From Sinohyriopsis cumingii (Eukaryota > Mollusca > Bivalvia > Unionida > Unionidae): 64,000 nucleotides of DNA. The notes beneath the pieces are model-generated. The model did not search any database. It was not told the DNA's origin and saw nothing but the letters and a program-made list of their open reading frames with translations. The DNA is taken from contig CM068829.1 of assembly GCA_028554795.2 (NCBI GenBank), forward strand, positions 133,690,579 to 133,754,578. Direction: 5' to 3'. Within the stretch, counting starts at the first letter, position 1; the number at the start of each line of letters is the position of its first letter. The position numbers were made by a program, and so were the translations under genes. Positions 43,027 through 56,989 of this stretch are shown in pieces.

Positions 43027-44124
43027 TCATGACCTAGTGTGGTCGTTGAGGCACTGTGCTGCTGAACATCTGACCAGTTCCCTCCACTTGTCTCGATCAT
43101 GTGCCAATACCTGTGTCTCCGCAAAACTTTTCCTGGTCCATTCTGTGATGTTTTCAGTCCACTTTTTTCTCTGTCTACCTCTCCTTCTGCCACCCTGGAC
43201 GCTGCCCTGCATGACTGTTGTGGATAGACTGTTGGCTCTAGTGACATGGCCATACCATTTCAGTTTTCTCTTTTTGACGGTGGTGAGGAGGTCCTCATAT
43301 TGGTCTACTTCGCGCCTGATGGTGTTACGCACGTCTTCATTTGTGATGTGGTCCATGTAAGAGATGCCAAGGATGGATCTGTAGCATCTCATTTTAAGTG
43401 ACTGGATTCTTCGTTGTAATTCTGCTGTCAGGGTCCATGCCTCACATGAGTACAAAAAGACTGAGATGACTAGAGCTCGCAATAGTCTGATTTTAGTTTT
43501 CAGACAGATATTCTTGTCTCTCCAGATGGGTCTTAGCTTTGACATAGCTGCCATTGTTTGTGCTGCTCTTGACAAAATTTCTGCTCTTGATCCCTCCTCA
43601 GTGATTATGGAACCAACATATTTGAACTGGCTCACTGTTCCCAATTCATGTCCTCTGACTTCAATCTTGGCTGTGATTTGTTTGCCACTATTTGTCATCA
43701 GTTTTGTCTTCTCAGCGCTTATCTCCATGTCAAATCTGGAAGATGTTTCATCCAGGTTCCTCACTAAGGTGGCTAGCTCGTCTTCACTGCCTGCCAGTCC
43801 ATCAATGTCGTCTGCAAAGCGGAGGTTGGTGATGTTACGCCCTCCAATGCTGACTGTCCCACAGTGGTTTTCCAGGGCTTCGCTCATGATGCGCTCTAAG
43901 TAGATGTTGAAAAGCGTACGTGACAGGAGACAGCCTTGACGCACTCCCACTGTTGTCTGGAACCAGTCCCCCACAGCACCTTGGGCAATTACTGCACTGG
44001 TAGCCTTGGCGTACAGCTGCTTGATGGCATTGATTAACTTTTGACCCATGTTATACTTCTTCACTGTGGCCCACAATGCCTCATGCCACACTCTGTCAAA
44101 GGCCTTTTTGAAATCGACGAACAC
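43027..44124 (-). pseudogene. RTE reverse transcriptase, second part
   Basis: Contains FVDFKKAFDRVWHEALW (first catalytic Asp), GVRQGCLLS, FADDIDGLAG (catalytic Asp pair), the thumb (KTKLMTNSGK, QFKYVGSIIT) and a long C-terminal region with YGHVTRANSL and GGRRRGRQRKKW. These are typical RTE/BovB features. The frame is continuous for 365 codons. It joins the preceding frame (44140-44916) across a frameshift near 44130. The catalytic residues are all present, but without the endonuclease it cannot move on its own. Confidence 0.88.
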
Positions 44125-44139
44125 ATGATAGATATCTTG

Positions 44140-45154
44140 TTAGTGTTGCGAGTACTTTTCCCACAGAACCCTGAGATTGAATATTTGTTCTGTTGTGCTT
44201 CTTCCACTCCAGAACCCAGCCTGTTCTTCAGCGATTATTTCTTCTGCTTGTGGTTTCAGTCTGTTCAAGATGATCTTCAGCATTACCTTACTAGCATGGC
44301 TGATCAAACTGATAGTTCTGTAATTTTGGCATAGCTGGAGATTGCCTTTTTGGGGAAGTGTTATAATCAGTGACTGGGTCCATTGTGTTGGCCATTCACC
44401 TGTCTGCCAGATCTTGTTGCAGATTTTTGTTAGTAGCCCTTTCACTGATTCTCCCCCATTCTTGATAAGTTCAGCTGGAATGTTGTCTACTCCAGCTGCC
44501 TTCCCATTCTTCAGTGCTCTTATTGCTGACTCCACCTCTTCTTTGAGAATGGGGAAGTCATCATCATTTGTGGAGTTTGGAACTTCAAGTACCTCTGGGT
44601 CTCCTGTGGACTGATGGTTGTAGAGTTCTTTGCAATACTCAGTCCATCTTTCTGCAATGTCACTCGTTTCTGTGAGGCATTTTCCATTTTTGTCTTGAAT
44701 GGTACTGACTCTTGGTTGTTTCTGTCTGGTGAGGTCTTTCACAATTTGGAATGCCTTTTTGCTGTTATTCTTTATCAGACTGTTCTCCATTTCTGTGCAC
44801 TTTTGTCCAATCCAATTTTCTTTTGCTTTGTTCAAGTTTTTTCTGATATTCTTGTTTATTTCGCGGTACTTCAATGCCCCTGTTGTGTGTCTGGTGTTTT
44901 TCTCTTCGGGCATCACACAACTTCAGAATCTCTTCTGTAACCCAGGGTTTCTTCGTCGGTCGATGGAGGCCAATGATGTCCTTGGCAGCTGCTGTCATGA
45001 CTGTGTTGAAGGTGTTTGTCATCTCATTTACATCACCATCCATCACAAGGAGTGGAGCAAATTTTCCTCCAATTGTGGCTTGGAATGACTTGCAGATGTT
45101 AGGGTCCTTCGGTTGTTTAAGGTTGAATTTGAGCCTGGTGTTCTTTGGCTTGTT
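44140..45154 (-). pseudogene. RTE reverse transcriptase, first part and linker
   Basis: Two overlapping frames make up this part. The upstream one (to ~44890) has KKPWVTEEILKLCDARREKH. The downstream one has ERWTEYCKELYNHQ, AIRALKNGKAAGVDNIPAEL and QNYRTISLISHASKVMLKII, the N-terminal RT blocks. A frameshift joins them near 44900. The endonuclease domain is missing. Confidence 0.8.
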
Positions 45155-45163
45155 AACACACAT
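45155..45163. repeat. RTE target-site duplication, 5' side
   Basis: AACACACAT; see 42995-43003. Confidence 0.7.
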
Positions 45164-45985
45164 GGATTACTATTAATGGATTGACCTAATATACGTTCAT
45201 TCGGGCCCTTTGTTGTTAAGGACAAAGTCGGTTATATATATACACTTTATCTAACTATAGTGTAGGCAAGGTCAGATATCGGTTATTTTGCAAACTTTGC
45301 ACTTTTAAATAGTCTAGATTACTGGATGTATTTTGCTAACTGGAAAAATAAATATGTCATTAATAGTTCCTAGCTTCCATCATTAGTGCTCTACCCCATG
45401 TTGAATATGCAACCATTTCAAAAGAGGAAACTTCAAAGTGTGGGTTTTCTTCTTGTCACATTTATCCTGTACTTGCAAGGATTAAAGTATATTAAACATT
45501 GTTTACATAAAATTTACATTTGGATATAAATAAATAAGTTTGTTGTAAATTTTTTAATATAAGTCATCTCATCTGAATCTAGTGTAAAAGCCTAGGAAAA
45601 ACATAATGTGGCAATAAAATACGCAGTCCAATTCAGGATCGCATGCAAAGTATGTGCGCTAGCTACCTGGATGAGTTACAAAAGTTCGACGCTTCCTGTA
45701 AGAGTGGTAACTTGTCTAGATATGAATACACTCATAAACGAGAAGCAACGAAAAGCTGTTTTACCTCTCTTTTTGCATCACATTCCAATAGCCATGGCAA
45801 CTTGATGCTCGAACAGTCTTCCGTCAATTTAAGATAGCGAATCCATGTCACCTGCTTACATGCTAAATGGGTTTCCTGCAATTTCGTTAGATTACAGAAA
45901 CTGAAAAAGACTCTATATAATATCCTGCGATACCTCTTCATATCATGCAAGTAAAAATCCAATATTTGAAAACACATAAAGATTG

Positions 45986-45987
<2 letters not shown>

Positions 45988-46045
<58 letters not shown>
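45988..46045. repeat. (AT)n microsatellite
   Basis: Uninterrupted AT run in an intron. Confidence 0.97.
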
Positions 46046-46046
<1 letters not shown>

Positions 46047-46378
46047 TGTTTTGTTACCTCATACGACAGCGAATTTTACGTAACGGTGGGAGTTTACTTT
46101 CAATATGATACCTTTAAAAGCCAGTACTTCAACAAATACGTTAACGAAAAGTCTCTTGCAAGGTTGCTAAGGTTTATATATTATCTCCGCTATCCATCGA
46201 AGATATCATATCAAGATTTGCCTTATCTTCATATTTAATTTGGTTCTTCTTGTGAAAGAATTAAAATATATACAATGTCATTACCTTAACTACTAGTTAT
46301 TGCTATAGATAAACGAATAACGTAATGCTGTTTGATTTGTAGCATATGTTATCACAGTAAATATTCCATCAAATGTGT

Positions 46379-46590
46379 TGTCTAGCTAGGCGCTCAGCAT
46401 TACGAGGTAGTGTTAGGACTAGTCAACTTTATGTCAGGGTTATATGACTAGCTGATACTTGATGATGCATGTCTGCGGCATGATGTCTAAGTGCTAGACA
46501 ACTTTTTGAAATGCCACACTGCAGTCATTGTAGCGATATGATTGAACAATGCAAGATCTAAGTTAAAAAGTCAAAACCACACATCCTCCA
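46379..46590 (+). mobile_element. SINE fragment (5'-truncated)
   Basis: Shares the body of the SINE at 8741-9085: CTAGGCGCTCAGCATTACGA, GTGTTAGGACTAGTC, TGCCACACTGCAGTC and TGTAGCGATATGATT. It lacks the tRNA-like head. Confidence 0.75.
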
Positions 46591-46973
46591 AAGTCATAAA
46601 CCTTTTAATGTTATAATCAAATTATAATTCGAATAATGCTAAAGGCGGTGATATTATGACACAATAATTTTTTCAGCTTTGCTTTCTAAAATGTTATTAA
46701 TTTTCTATCGAGTTCAAGTATTTTTTACAATTAGTACACGAGTCCCAAATGTTTATTGTGTCAAGCTAACATTTTGAAAATGATTGTCTGAGTTTCTTTT
46801 CACTTCATGATATGAATGTGAATACAAACCTCGAAAAACAGTTATATTTCGCTATTTATTGATACAGACTTCATTTTGGAAGGCAGGCAATGATTGTATA
46901 ACTTGACCGGTACGAGTGTAGAATTCATCTACATGGCAGTAAAGATGTAAATGAAGTAGAAAAAAGAATATAC

Positions 46974-47172
46974 CATTAAAATTGTCAGAAGTAGCTGGGT
47001 AGGATTTCCATCTTTAAAATCATTATCCTGTAGTTCATCCAATGCTTCTGTCCACTGATTGTCGTATATTTCTGCCATCTTCTCTCGGAGCTTCTCCGGT
47101 CGATTTTCGTCGCTAAGGTCAACGATATCTGTATTTTCGTGAGTTAGTATGTTGCTTGCAGTCTCACTCAAC
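46974..47172 (-). CDS. MIEAP-like gene, exon 7
   Basis: Acceptor CCACGTTTAG. I place the donor at ATG|GTATAT, which gives 199 bp and joins exon 8 in phase. Without that splice the frame would run 46 bases further to a TAG. Encodes RPEKLREKMAEIYDNQWTEA and LLLTILM, similar to a module I associate with invertebrate MIEAP-domain proteins. Confidence 0.6.
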
Positions 47173-47610
47173 CTAAACGTGGTAGTATTTAAGATGCTGT
47201 TATACAGATATACTTAGATATATATTAGCAGATTAAAGCTTTGAACAATGCAGACATATGAGATGGAAAATTACATTCGTTACTCCAAATGTCTGTATAA
47301 CTACACTAGTACCTATTTATATTATATCTGATCCAAGTGGGATGTTGCGAACGAACAAATTAAATTCATCCTAAGTAATGCTGTTCATTTTATACATATT
47401 GGTTGCGTATCTAGAATATGAAAAGGGTATAACATCACATGTTTTATTTTACTAACAAATCCTCAATTTTACATTAAGTATCAATTGATTCCCCAATTAT
47501 GAATACGCTTGCTAGCCCTATTGTCTCTTAAAACATACTCCCTCCCGTACAAACATATCTTTAGAAGTGTGAGGCTAATAAAAATCAGTATATAAAATAG
47601 TTATACTGAC

Positions 47611-47760
47611 CTTTTGTAAAGATCGTCTTTTTCTTTCTTGAGCTTTGCGATTGTCTCTGCAGCTATTCTATTTTCCTCTTTAACTGAATTAAGTACGTTT
47701 TCATATTGTTTCAGTCTTGCGCCCAAAGCATCTCTTTCACTGCAAAGCTTCGCTTTTTCG
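47611..47760 (-). CDS. MIEAP-like gene, exon 6 (coiled coil)
   Basis: 150 bp. Acceptor GTCCTTTCTAG, donor AG|GTCAGT. Encodes a strong coiled coil (LKQYENVLNSVKEENRIAAE). Confidence 0.7.
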
Positions 47761-48544
47761 CTAGAAAGGACGAAAGTAACAATAGAAAGGAAGAAAGTAA
47801 ATATATAATCAAAGATAATCGGAGTCAAGTGTGAAACGAACCCTCGGTATGAATAATGACACCCCCGGTCTCGCCCTCACTGACCAACGTTCTAATCCAC
47901 ATGGTCATGCGATCTTTCTGCAAACAAGGATTGAACAAAGTAAAAGGCGGTCTCGATTTTAACCAGAACCATGTCATTAGACAACCGGAGATCGTTCCTC
48001 TGCTAAGTAAACAAATCTACTGGATTTCTTTCTAGCAATGACATGTTTATACATGAAAGTATAATTACGGATTAACGGCAATATACAAGATAGAGAGAAA
48101 GTGCATCTCCTCAAATCCCACATTGCTTGAATTGGTACATGATTATATAATATGCATTGGAATAGAACGTCACCGAGGCAGCCGAATGTTTTATATTTTA
48201 TTGCGAGCATTGGAGAGAAAATATTAAATTTAATCGTCAAGTTTCAGAATGCGGTATACATTTGACTGCAGCGTTTGGTTCAAATTATTATCCGATAAAG
48301 CTGGATTACTTGTCTAAATAAACTTAATCTTCGGACAAGGATTTTCTCCAAAACATTTACATTCATTGTACAAAATTTCTTTGACTCTCGTTACATTTAG
48401 TTATTGTTCAAAGATCCATAGCTTGATGAAAAAACAAAAAAATGAATATCACATGTGTTATAGAAAACATTATTACATTGCCTCTAATAACAAATTTCAT
48501 TATTTAGTTTTACATAAAATCAACAAATGATAAATTGTTCTTAC

Positions 48545-48610
48545 TCTTGCAGTTGACGCATTTGAGACGTGTGATCATCTCTTTGCTTTGACAGCTCTGT
48601 TGTCTCAGAT
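48545..48610 (-). CDS. MIEAP-like gene, exon 5
   Basis: 66 bp. Acceptor AACCTTTAAG, donor GA|GTAAGA. Encodes SETTELSKQRDDHTSQMRQL, a coiled-coil start. Confidence 0.6.
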
Positions 48611-50222
48611 CTTAAAGGTTGGACAAGAAAAATCAAGAATAATAAGACAAACAGTTTTGTTTTCTACATTTTATAATTCAAGCGGTCACATTGGTACGTT
48701 TTATGAACTACTTGCAATTACCAAAATAGAAAATAACATATTAAAATAATTTGTTCATGGACTCAGCTACATAGATATGACAATTGAAGTGTATACATTA
48801 ATGTGCAATCTGTTAGAAATATATAGGAATAAATTATGCACATCAAGAATCTATAGATTTCTTGCATAACAGAAAATATGTGTGTTATAAAAGTCTTCGG
48901 TACGGAAATAAAATCTTGATTAAGGAAAAAGACAAAATACGCAAATACCATGATGATGAAATCAAGAGAACAAAAAATGTAACACTGGTATGCCTTCTAC
49001 GAATTTTCTGGAACCCATGATGGTTTCTATTTTATAGGTATAGATGTTGTGTATTTTCGACGTACAAGTATTAACGACCTTAGCTAAATGGCTAATCCCC
49101 ACCTATTTCGGTATATGTGTGTCTCTGTCGTTCTGTCTCTATGTCTGATGTATCTCATACTTCGCGTATCAAAGCATCGGACACATTCGTGGATATATGA
49201 TAGTGCTCTCTATTTGTTTGTACTTATAGAAGAAAGGTAATTTTTATATATAAGTTAGGTATATTCATTTACATATTATTTACCTGAAAGGTTTATCTTA
49301 TAAACTGGCACATTTGCATTTCCAAACTAAGAGTAATATTTAGAGGGGAAGTGCTAAGAATTTTTATCCCTTTTATATACTGGTTCCCGACACAGATAAG
49401 GGGGTTCTGTGTGTTGGTATGGGGCGCGACTCTCTTATGTTCCCATGATTATATGTGTATATGGAGCAACAGATCAAGTATAAATCGCCTTCAACTTCTC
49501 TGTTGCGTTAATGTATCCATGGTGGTCCCAATTATCGTTAGAAAAATTGGAGCAATCAGCCTGAATTACTACCTGCGACCTTAAGGTCACGTTGTTGATA
49601 GAATTGAGAAACATTTGTTTTCTATATTCTTCCTTTGGGAAGTCAAATAATGTATACCTTGGTTTGTATATGCTTATTATAGCCCAAACGGCGACACAAT
49701 ATGGCATTATATCGGCAAAGCACGATAATCACATTAACCTTCTGTCCATGAGTAGCGGTTATGGGGCCCTTATCGGAAATTTTCATTTATTGATTTAATT
49801 TGTTTTGCATACTTTTGTAGTAACTTGTAAATATTTACGAAATTATGATGTTCCTTGCGTCTTTCATGATGCACAACGTGTACTAATCGAAATCTGGGAG
49901 GTATTGTTTTCGTGGGCAAGTACCTTTTGAACTGATATTAATAACACTCAAGAAACTTCAGTACATTCTTACATTGCTCTACATGACTGAGTTGGACAGA
50001 GAATTGCAAATGCCTATTTTCAGAAGAATTGGAAATACAACATGTACATGTGTAAATGTTCGTTTAACAGAAAAAGAGCAGGTGAAAGTATCATGACCTT
50101 ATTAATAGCTTAGAAAAGAATCATCAGTAAGAACGTTTAACACTAGTTATATTATGCAGTTCCGAGCTAAAATTACTCTAAAATATAAACATCCTCTTGC
50201 AGTTCCAAGAATGTGCACTCAC

Positions 50223-50297
50223 CCCTGGTTGAGATGAGATGGATAGATGTCAGTCTTAGGGCGTTCATTCTTCCAAGGCAAATGTCTTTTAAAACTA
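50223..50297 (-). CDS. MIEAP-like gene, exon 4
   Basis: 75 bp. Acceptor TTATTTGCAG, donor GG|GTGAGT. Encodes a Pro- and His-containing linker (FKRHLPWKNERPKTDIYPSH). Confidence 0.6.
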
Positions 50298-51366
50298 CTG
50301 CAAATAAATTAGGAAGTTTTATTAAAACTGAGGAACATAAATACAAATTTACTGTTTTTGCTCAGAAGGGTGTCTTAATTGAATAATGTGTAAATTTACC
50401 TCTGCCTTGTCATCATCAACGTTTTAGTATTCCAATGGTTCTGATCTAAGGCATTATATTTGCAGTTACTAATCTCTCTTCTTTCTAAAGTACAGACCCT
50501 GGTCAGTTTAGTATAGTTAAGGTTGCCTTAACGTTGCTGTTTCTGATGCTTTGCATTGCATTACCCTTATTTCTTATTCAGGACAATTATAACACTGTGA
50601 CCCTGCTATTGTTACAACCATTACGAAGCTTTACAAGCTTTGCTTACCGTTGTGTTGCAAGCATAATGTAGCGTTACCTTTCGTTACGGACTTTTGCACG
50701 ACAAACGTTTCTTACCGTTCTTAGACAGTCTCTGCTCTGCATTACAACTGTTGCAAACCGTTGTAGGACAACTGTTGTATTGAAGTTCATATCAAATATT
50801 AACCACCGGAATTGGTATTTTATCCAGATTCGGTTAATCATTTTGTACACAAACTTTAAAAAAAAATATCTACTTAACATTTTTACAAACCTAGATTTTT
50901 ATTAATCACATAGAAGTTAAAAAGTTACTAGCTGAAAATTGTAATCGCTTTAAAATATATCTAAACTTATACCTTGACCAACTATTTGCATTAAACCCAT
51001 TTTACTGTAGCAAGTTTGTATTATATCTCAACAGCATCAGAGTAAATTTAGCAATGTGTTTAAAAGTGTATATATAGGACAGGTTGAGATACGTAATACG
51101 AAGGTCTAGGTATAAAATTAATATGACTGGTGGCAGATAATAACGCATTTAAGATACTGCATTTGTTCTTAGGTACAAAAGTCAAGAATATAAACTCAAA
51201 TTAGCAATAATCAGATGAGAGAGATATAAATAAAGAGGAATTGTTAGTTCTATGTGAAACCTGTGCGCAATCCGGGCTTTGATGTATACAAAATTAATAC
51301 AGTGTACTGGCTTAATCGCATTAGGCGATGCATGCTCACTGCTTTATTAGACGCAGACTTGCAGTA

Positions 51367-51391
51367 TGTATGTATGTATGTACGTATGTAT
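51367..51391. repeat. (GTAT)n short repeat
   Basis: Five to six GTAT units with one variant. Confidence 0.8.
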
Positions 51392-51599
51392 GCAAAGGTT
51401 TGAATGATCAATAATTGCTGATGGTACCCCTTAAAAGTAAAAGTCAATGTAATTGCTCGACTGCTCATAGCGGAAATCATCATATCGCGTAATGATCCTA
51501 CAAAGCTGATTGAAACGGATAAGTCACGCACCTGGATCATTCGCTGTACCAGATACATCTACAAAACCGAAGGTTCGCACATGGCACATAAACTGACTG

Positions 51600-52720
51600 A
51601 ACACTTTAAATTAATGTGGACTAAATTACCAATATCCCATGAATACAAAAATGCATGCATCCATCGTCCACTTGTCCAGGATGAAAGACAACAGACATTC
51701 CTGTGACAACTATCAGGTAATGTCCCTATTTACAATTGCTAGTAAAGTCTTTGCCACAATTCTGCTAAATCGCCTCTTTGCACACAATGGTCAAGGGCTC
51801 CTGCAGATAATCAATGCATCTTCAGTAAAGAGGGAAAAACCACAGACACGGTGTTTGCAGTTCATTATCTCCAAGATAAGTTCCATGAACAAATCTGCAA
51901 CCTGTCCACAACATTCGTGGACCTGACACAAACCTTCTGCACAGCAATTGGAAGGTTCCCCAGGAAGACCATGAAAAATGTTGTTGCCAATCTAAATTCA
52001 TTGTTACGGTACGGTAATTCCATGAGGGCATGCTGGTCTTCAATGGAATAAAGAAGAGGGTTAGTATTGACCCCAACTCTCTTCAGTACGATGTAAGTTG
52101 CCGTGCTCACATATGACTTCCGTGACTGTAACAATGTGCTCCACATCAGATATCAGATAGCAATCTCTTAAATTTGAGTAGACCATGGGTAAGGACGAAG
52201 CTACATGATGTGACAGACCGAGATATTTTATTTGCTGACGAATGTTCCCTCAGACGTGCAACATAGAAGTGATCATTTGTCTTCAAGAGTGTCCTTTCAT
52301 AGATTGCGCGGAAATGTGTTGGTGCACATAGACAATATGCAAAACAAACTGAAGGTCTACTGGTATACTGGTGGTCTATTGTTACCGACCTTGCGTAATG
52401 CGCGCAAAACCTGAACAACGTACAGACGCCTTGTCAAGAAGCTGATCTACTTTGAAACAACCTGCATGACATGCTAATACAGACTCCATGGCAGCATTAG
52501 ATTCCACACAATAGGATTATCACACAGGTATTCATACTAAGCATCCATACTTTGATGATATCACTGATGAGATTTGAAGGCCACGTCACCGGATGCCTAA
52601 GACTCGACTAAGAATGATTTTATATTGTGAGCGGACTGAAGGAAAGGGATCTCTTGCAAGTAATTGGAAATGTTTCGACGACTCCGTTGAGTCCGTTGAT
52701 TTCTTGGAAAACTTAGCACT
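51600..52720 (+). mobile_element. Decayed LINE remnant with RT motifs
   Basis: Broken plus-strand frames follow the RT order. CDNYQVMSLFTIASKVFATI is near 51700, TVFAVHYLQDKFHEQ near 51850, FVDLTQTFCT (first Asp) near 51920, ILFADECSL (decayed YADD box) near 52230, and MPKTRLRMILYCERTEGKGS near 52595 (the C-terminal RMP..RLPK...Y.EL..GKR motif). It is opposite in strand to the host gene in whose intron it lies. Confidence 0.72.
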
Positions 52721-53288
52721 AACTTTGAGTGTTGGGAATATGTTGTGCAGGAACGTTCCTCCTGGCGCAGTCTCGTCTATTCTGATAACATCTCAAAACT
52801 GCTGGACATCCTATATTGATCAAGTAAACACAATTATTATTTGCATCCTGAAGACAGTTGAAAACTGAAACTGACATGGTTAACAACTAACATACTCACC
52901 GCAACCAAATCAGTGAAGCCGTAATGATATTTGAAGTTAATGGAGGATGAGCAAGATCTGAATCGGTAAGCATATCCTTCCCACATATTCCACTAACTTA
53001 CCTCGTTAGATTAGGTTAAACACACATATGCTTAAGGCCGACCTTTTATTGACTAAGGGAACAGCTCTTCCCAAGATTAAGCTGTAGTCTACCAAAAGAA
53101 CAATAAGACAAAGCATTTCTAAAGAATGATCATCGATACTTTGATACTAATGTGTATGAACCTTTTCTTCAAGTTAGGGAACTTTTTCATGATAGGTCGG
53201 TCTAACATTGACAAGATGCGAAAAGAGCAGCCTCAACGTATTGTATGTATTGTGTTTTCTAGAGAAATCGTTAGAGTGTGTACATGTT

Positions 53289-53291
<3 letters not shown>

Positions 53292-53334
<43 letters not shown>
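53292..53334. repeat. (GT)n microsatellite
   Basis: GT dinucleotides in an intron. Confidence 0.97.
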
Positions 53335-53335
<1 letters not shown>

Positions 53336-54298
53336 AATAAATACAATGCAAACATTATTTCTTCAATTCTTCCATCAAATTACCCAGCTTGAATACTTGT
53401 ACCAGTTACTAATACTGCAATTAATTTACAGTGTATTTCGACAGACTAATATTTATTAGTGGGATACATTTGTAGTTTGTAGTTCGTAAAGGGAATTTAT
53501 TATTAAAGAATACATAATACTAGAAATATAGATGAACTATGGGCAGTTAAATATTTCTTTCCGACATGTGTTTTGTGCCAACATAATAGGATTTCACAGA
53601 AACTACAATGTTACAAAACTAATAGAGTACGGCAACCGATCAATACAAGTGTCATCGAAGAGTTTCGGTTAGACCCTTGGCGTCCATAACAACTGTCCTC
53701 GATCGCTAAAGTAAATATTTAGGGAGTTAAGATCGACCCTTTAGGTTGCATATGTTTCATTTACGTTGAGTTGCTTTACGTTATCGTTGCTCTTCGTCAC
53801 CGTTATGAGTGTTACAAATAAAAGACTAGTAACTAGATGCCGCATGGAATCGATGAACAGAGATAAAAAGATACAAACATTATTTTTTGTTTATTTGCTG
53901 TTGTGTTTGTTTTGCTTTAGACTGGTGACGTATTGTAAGCAGTTGGAACATATAGAGAGACGGAGTTCACAAATCGTATACGTTACCGCTTTTATTCAAA
54001 CAATAAGTTGCCATTTAGTACCCCGCCGGCAGAGTTTTGTATGTAATAGTAATCATAAACCATTTGTACTTGTGCATTATACGCATTCAACTTCAAAATG
54101 CACAGATCTGGATAATGCACCGGTAGATCTATATCTATACAGTTTGTCAGGAGTAATTAATAAAGCAATAGCATATACTATGATCTGCCAGCACATTATG
54201 CGTCAGTAGTTCAGGTCTATATTGTATGCAATTGGACCTAACTTATAAGGGACTATGAACAGTGCTCATGAGTTAATCTGTAAAAACCCAGTGCTTAC

Positions 54299-54364
54299 CT
54301 CTTCCTTTCGGCCTCACCACTGGTGACTTTGGGATTTTCCTTGGCAAACTTCAATTCAAGCATT
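54299..54364 (-). CDS. MIEAP-like gene, exon 3
   Basis: 66 bp. Acceptor TTGCTTACAG, donor AG|GTAAGC. Encodes MLELKFAKENPKVTSGEAER. Confidence 0.6.
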
Positions 54365-54399
54365 CTGTAAGCAATGAAGTTTATATTTGCTAACTAAAT

Positions 54400-56980
54400 G
54401 ATAATTTAGTATTTTTAAAGATATCATGTTTAAATCAAAACAGTTGTGCGAACGTCCGATTTTCGTATAATATTTTAAATGTATGTTTTGCACTAAAATA
54501 ATGAATATAATATTTAATCCGAAAATGTTGAAACAAATATATTAAAAGAATGCAACGTAATTATAATTGTTTCTATACGGATGTATTATACGTCCTTACC
54601 ATACACAGAAAAATGTTAACATGTTTTGTCTACAAGTAAAGTTTTAAGCTCTACAAGAACAGTATTAAGCCTTGCAAGGAAACATGTGTGACTTGCATTT
54701 ATCTTCACATACACATACGTTTTTCAATCTCTGGTGATAAATATAAGTTTCAAAAGTCTTTGACATATAAAGGCATTGCTCAGAATCTACTGAATCATTA
54801 AGGCTGACTAAAACGTCAATTGAATATTTGGTCAATAGGTTTCTTGTGTACAAGAGAAAGCGCATATTATTGTCTACTTTCTGTACGTTAATACAACGGA
54901 ATTTGTTTCTGCTAATGCAGATAAGGTATTAACATTTATTTATTTAGTTGCGAATAAACGTTCTCTGAACGTATCTTGGGTGATTGACACATTGTTTCAG
55001 TATGGCGGTGCACAAGACCGAATGTAATTATGACGCTAATGGGGGGGGGGGGAGCGTGATCCAAAATGAGACGGCAGTTGAGCTGGAAGATATGAGGGTT
55101 TAAGATCTGATTTGATGTAGAAGATATAATCGTAATCGTTCTTTGTTCAATGCATTGCTGCGTACTAATAAATATAGGAATATGAATAATGTATTCTTTG
55201 TGTTACTAATACCGCGAAGAATAACATCAGTTAACAATACTGTCTCCTTGACATCAATTGTCGGGTTGTGGGATGCGAAGATTAAACGATTCTTTTTTGA
55301 TAGACTATGAGAAGAGCAAAAAGCAAAATGAATTTATTCGTGACAACCGGGGGCTCCAACATTAAAATATTACACTTCCAGACTTTTATGTGGAACTGAA
55401 AAATGACTTACAATACTGACAGGAAACATCTGAGAGGATATCAATCAGCAAACAGGTGCAGTGGTACTAGACAGTTAGATGTACCCCAGCACTGTTATTG
55501 TGCATCAGTTTTAATAGGCAGCAAAGTGTTTTCACGATCCCAGCGAAGCAGGAAATCATCTTATGATGCATTGAAAAAAAAACAGAATGACATATGTTGT
55601 CTGTGGGATTTATAAAGAATGCATTGCTCTGAATTATTAACGAAGAACCAAGTAAATGGTGATAACATAAATTTGCAGAAACGCTATACAGTGTCTCAAC
55701 CGCCGATCCCAAAGTGATACAATGAAAATGAAAACTGCTATTGGGACACTCCCTTCATGGCCTAAGGCCATGTCTAACCAGATTTGTTATGATACGTTAT
55801 CCCAAATATTTTTGAACAGGCATTCAGAATATCAAACCGTGTCGAATCTTAATGGACCGCATTCGTTGCAAACTTCGGATCGTGATAATGCAAGCGATTG
55901 CAACATTAAATTATTAACTGAGAAATTTGCTTTTCTGGTAAGTGAAGATTCTTCTCTCAGAACTCAGCCTCCTCCATTTCAAGGCCGATGAATGTGCTAC
56001 ATTGGAAGCTTTAACGGACGTTGTCATGCCACATACACAACAAGAAATACGATAACAAAAAGGGTATAGCAATATGCCGGTTTTGGCGAAGAGTGAAAAA
56101 TTGGAACCCAGATTAGAAATTGATAAATATAAATTTGTGCATTTAAGGGTTTGGTTGGCCTAGATTCGTTGACAATAAAAATATGTTTTCCGCAAAATGA
56201 ATCGTTGGAGAGTTTATCCTAATTGGACCTGAAGCACAATATAGACACTATTGTATTGATGGAATTTGAGTACTAAACAGGCCTGAATTTTAAATACTCA
56301 TTACCGAAATTAGCATCTGACTTGGTACGGAACTGACAACGCATGTTTCGAACACATTTTTTCTATACACCGACGATTTCATGAACGTTGTGTCTATACT
56401 GATGAATATTTGTATGATAGTGACAATTCAGAAATTTAAAATAATTTAATTTTTAATAATATATTTTTCAGAAATTTAAAGTAATTGTATTTTCGAAGAA
56501 TGGAATTTGCATAAGATTGCCCTGACAGCTGAATTAGTGCCGAGAGTCCCAAAATATAGTGGGGATAAGTATAATAAAGGGCAACATTTAAAGTAAACCG
56601 GGCTACTTTTACAGAGGGCAAATATGTTCCATACACTAAGGGCATCTGGCAATGTATAGATGGATGTGACCATTGCATCCATTAACCAGACACATAACTT
56701 ACTTTTGTAATGGCCAAACAACTTCAATCAAGCAAACCATTCAGCCCCAAGTGAGAAATGTGCTTTCTACAACAATCAAATCTATGGACATTAATGGTGG
56801 TATGTCAAACGTAGGAAGTTTCAAATCAGGTGCTTGATTTATTAAATAGGGATGGAATATGATCTTCCTCCAGTCCTTTGGCATATTAGTCAAGAAATCA
56901 GACCACAAATGTTTCGTAAATGAGTCTAGTCGTTTGAATTCCGTGTGAAAGACAAATGTTATATCCCTATCAAAGTATAA
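54400..56980. other. Intron; nothing recognised
   Basis: Contains a G run at 55041-55052. The open frame at 55722-55991 might belong to the 5' part of the Ty3/gypsy remnant downstream, but I could not match it to a domain. Confidence 0.45.
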
Positions 56981-56989
56981 GAAATATCA

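Larger units (their letters stand above)
43001..45154 (-). mobile_element. RTE-type LINE, 5'-truncated
   Basis: Minus-strand element inside an intron. The 3' end is a (GATGAT)n tail (43001-43022), a hallmark of RTE elements. The 5' end is cut within the linker between endonuclease and RT near 45154. A 9-bp duplication (AACACACAT) brackets it. It is less decayed than the other LINEs: only one obvious frameshift (near 44130), so it is relatively young. Confidence 0.88.

Noticed and set aside
42594..43253. 219-aa minus-strand frame as one gene
   Set aside because: It joins an RTE 3' end, a GA repeat and exon 8 of the host gene; only 42720-42824 is coding by splice signals.
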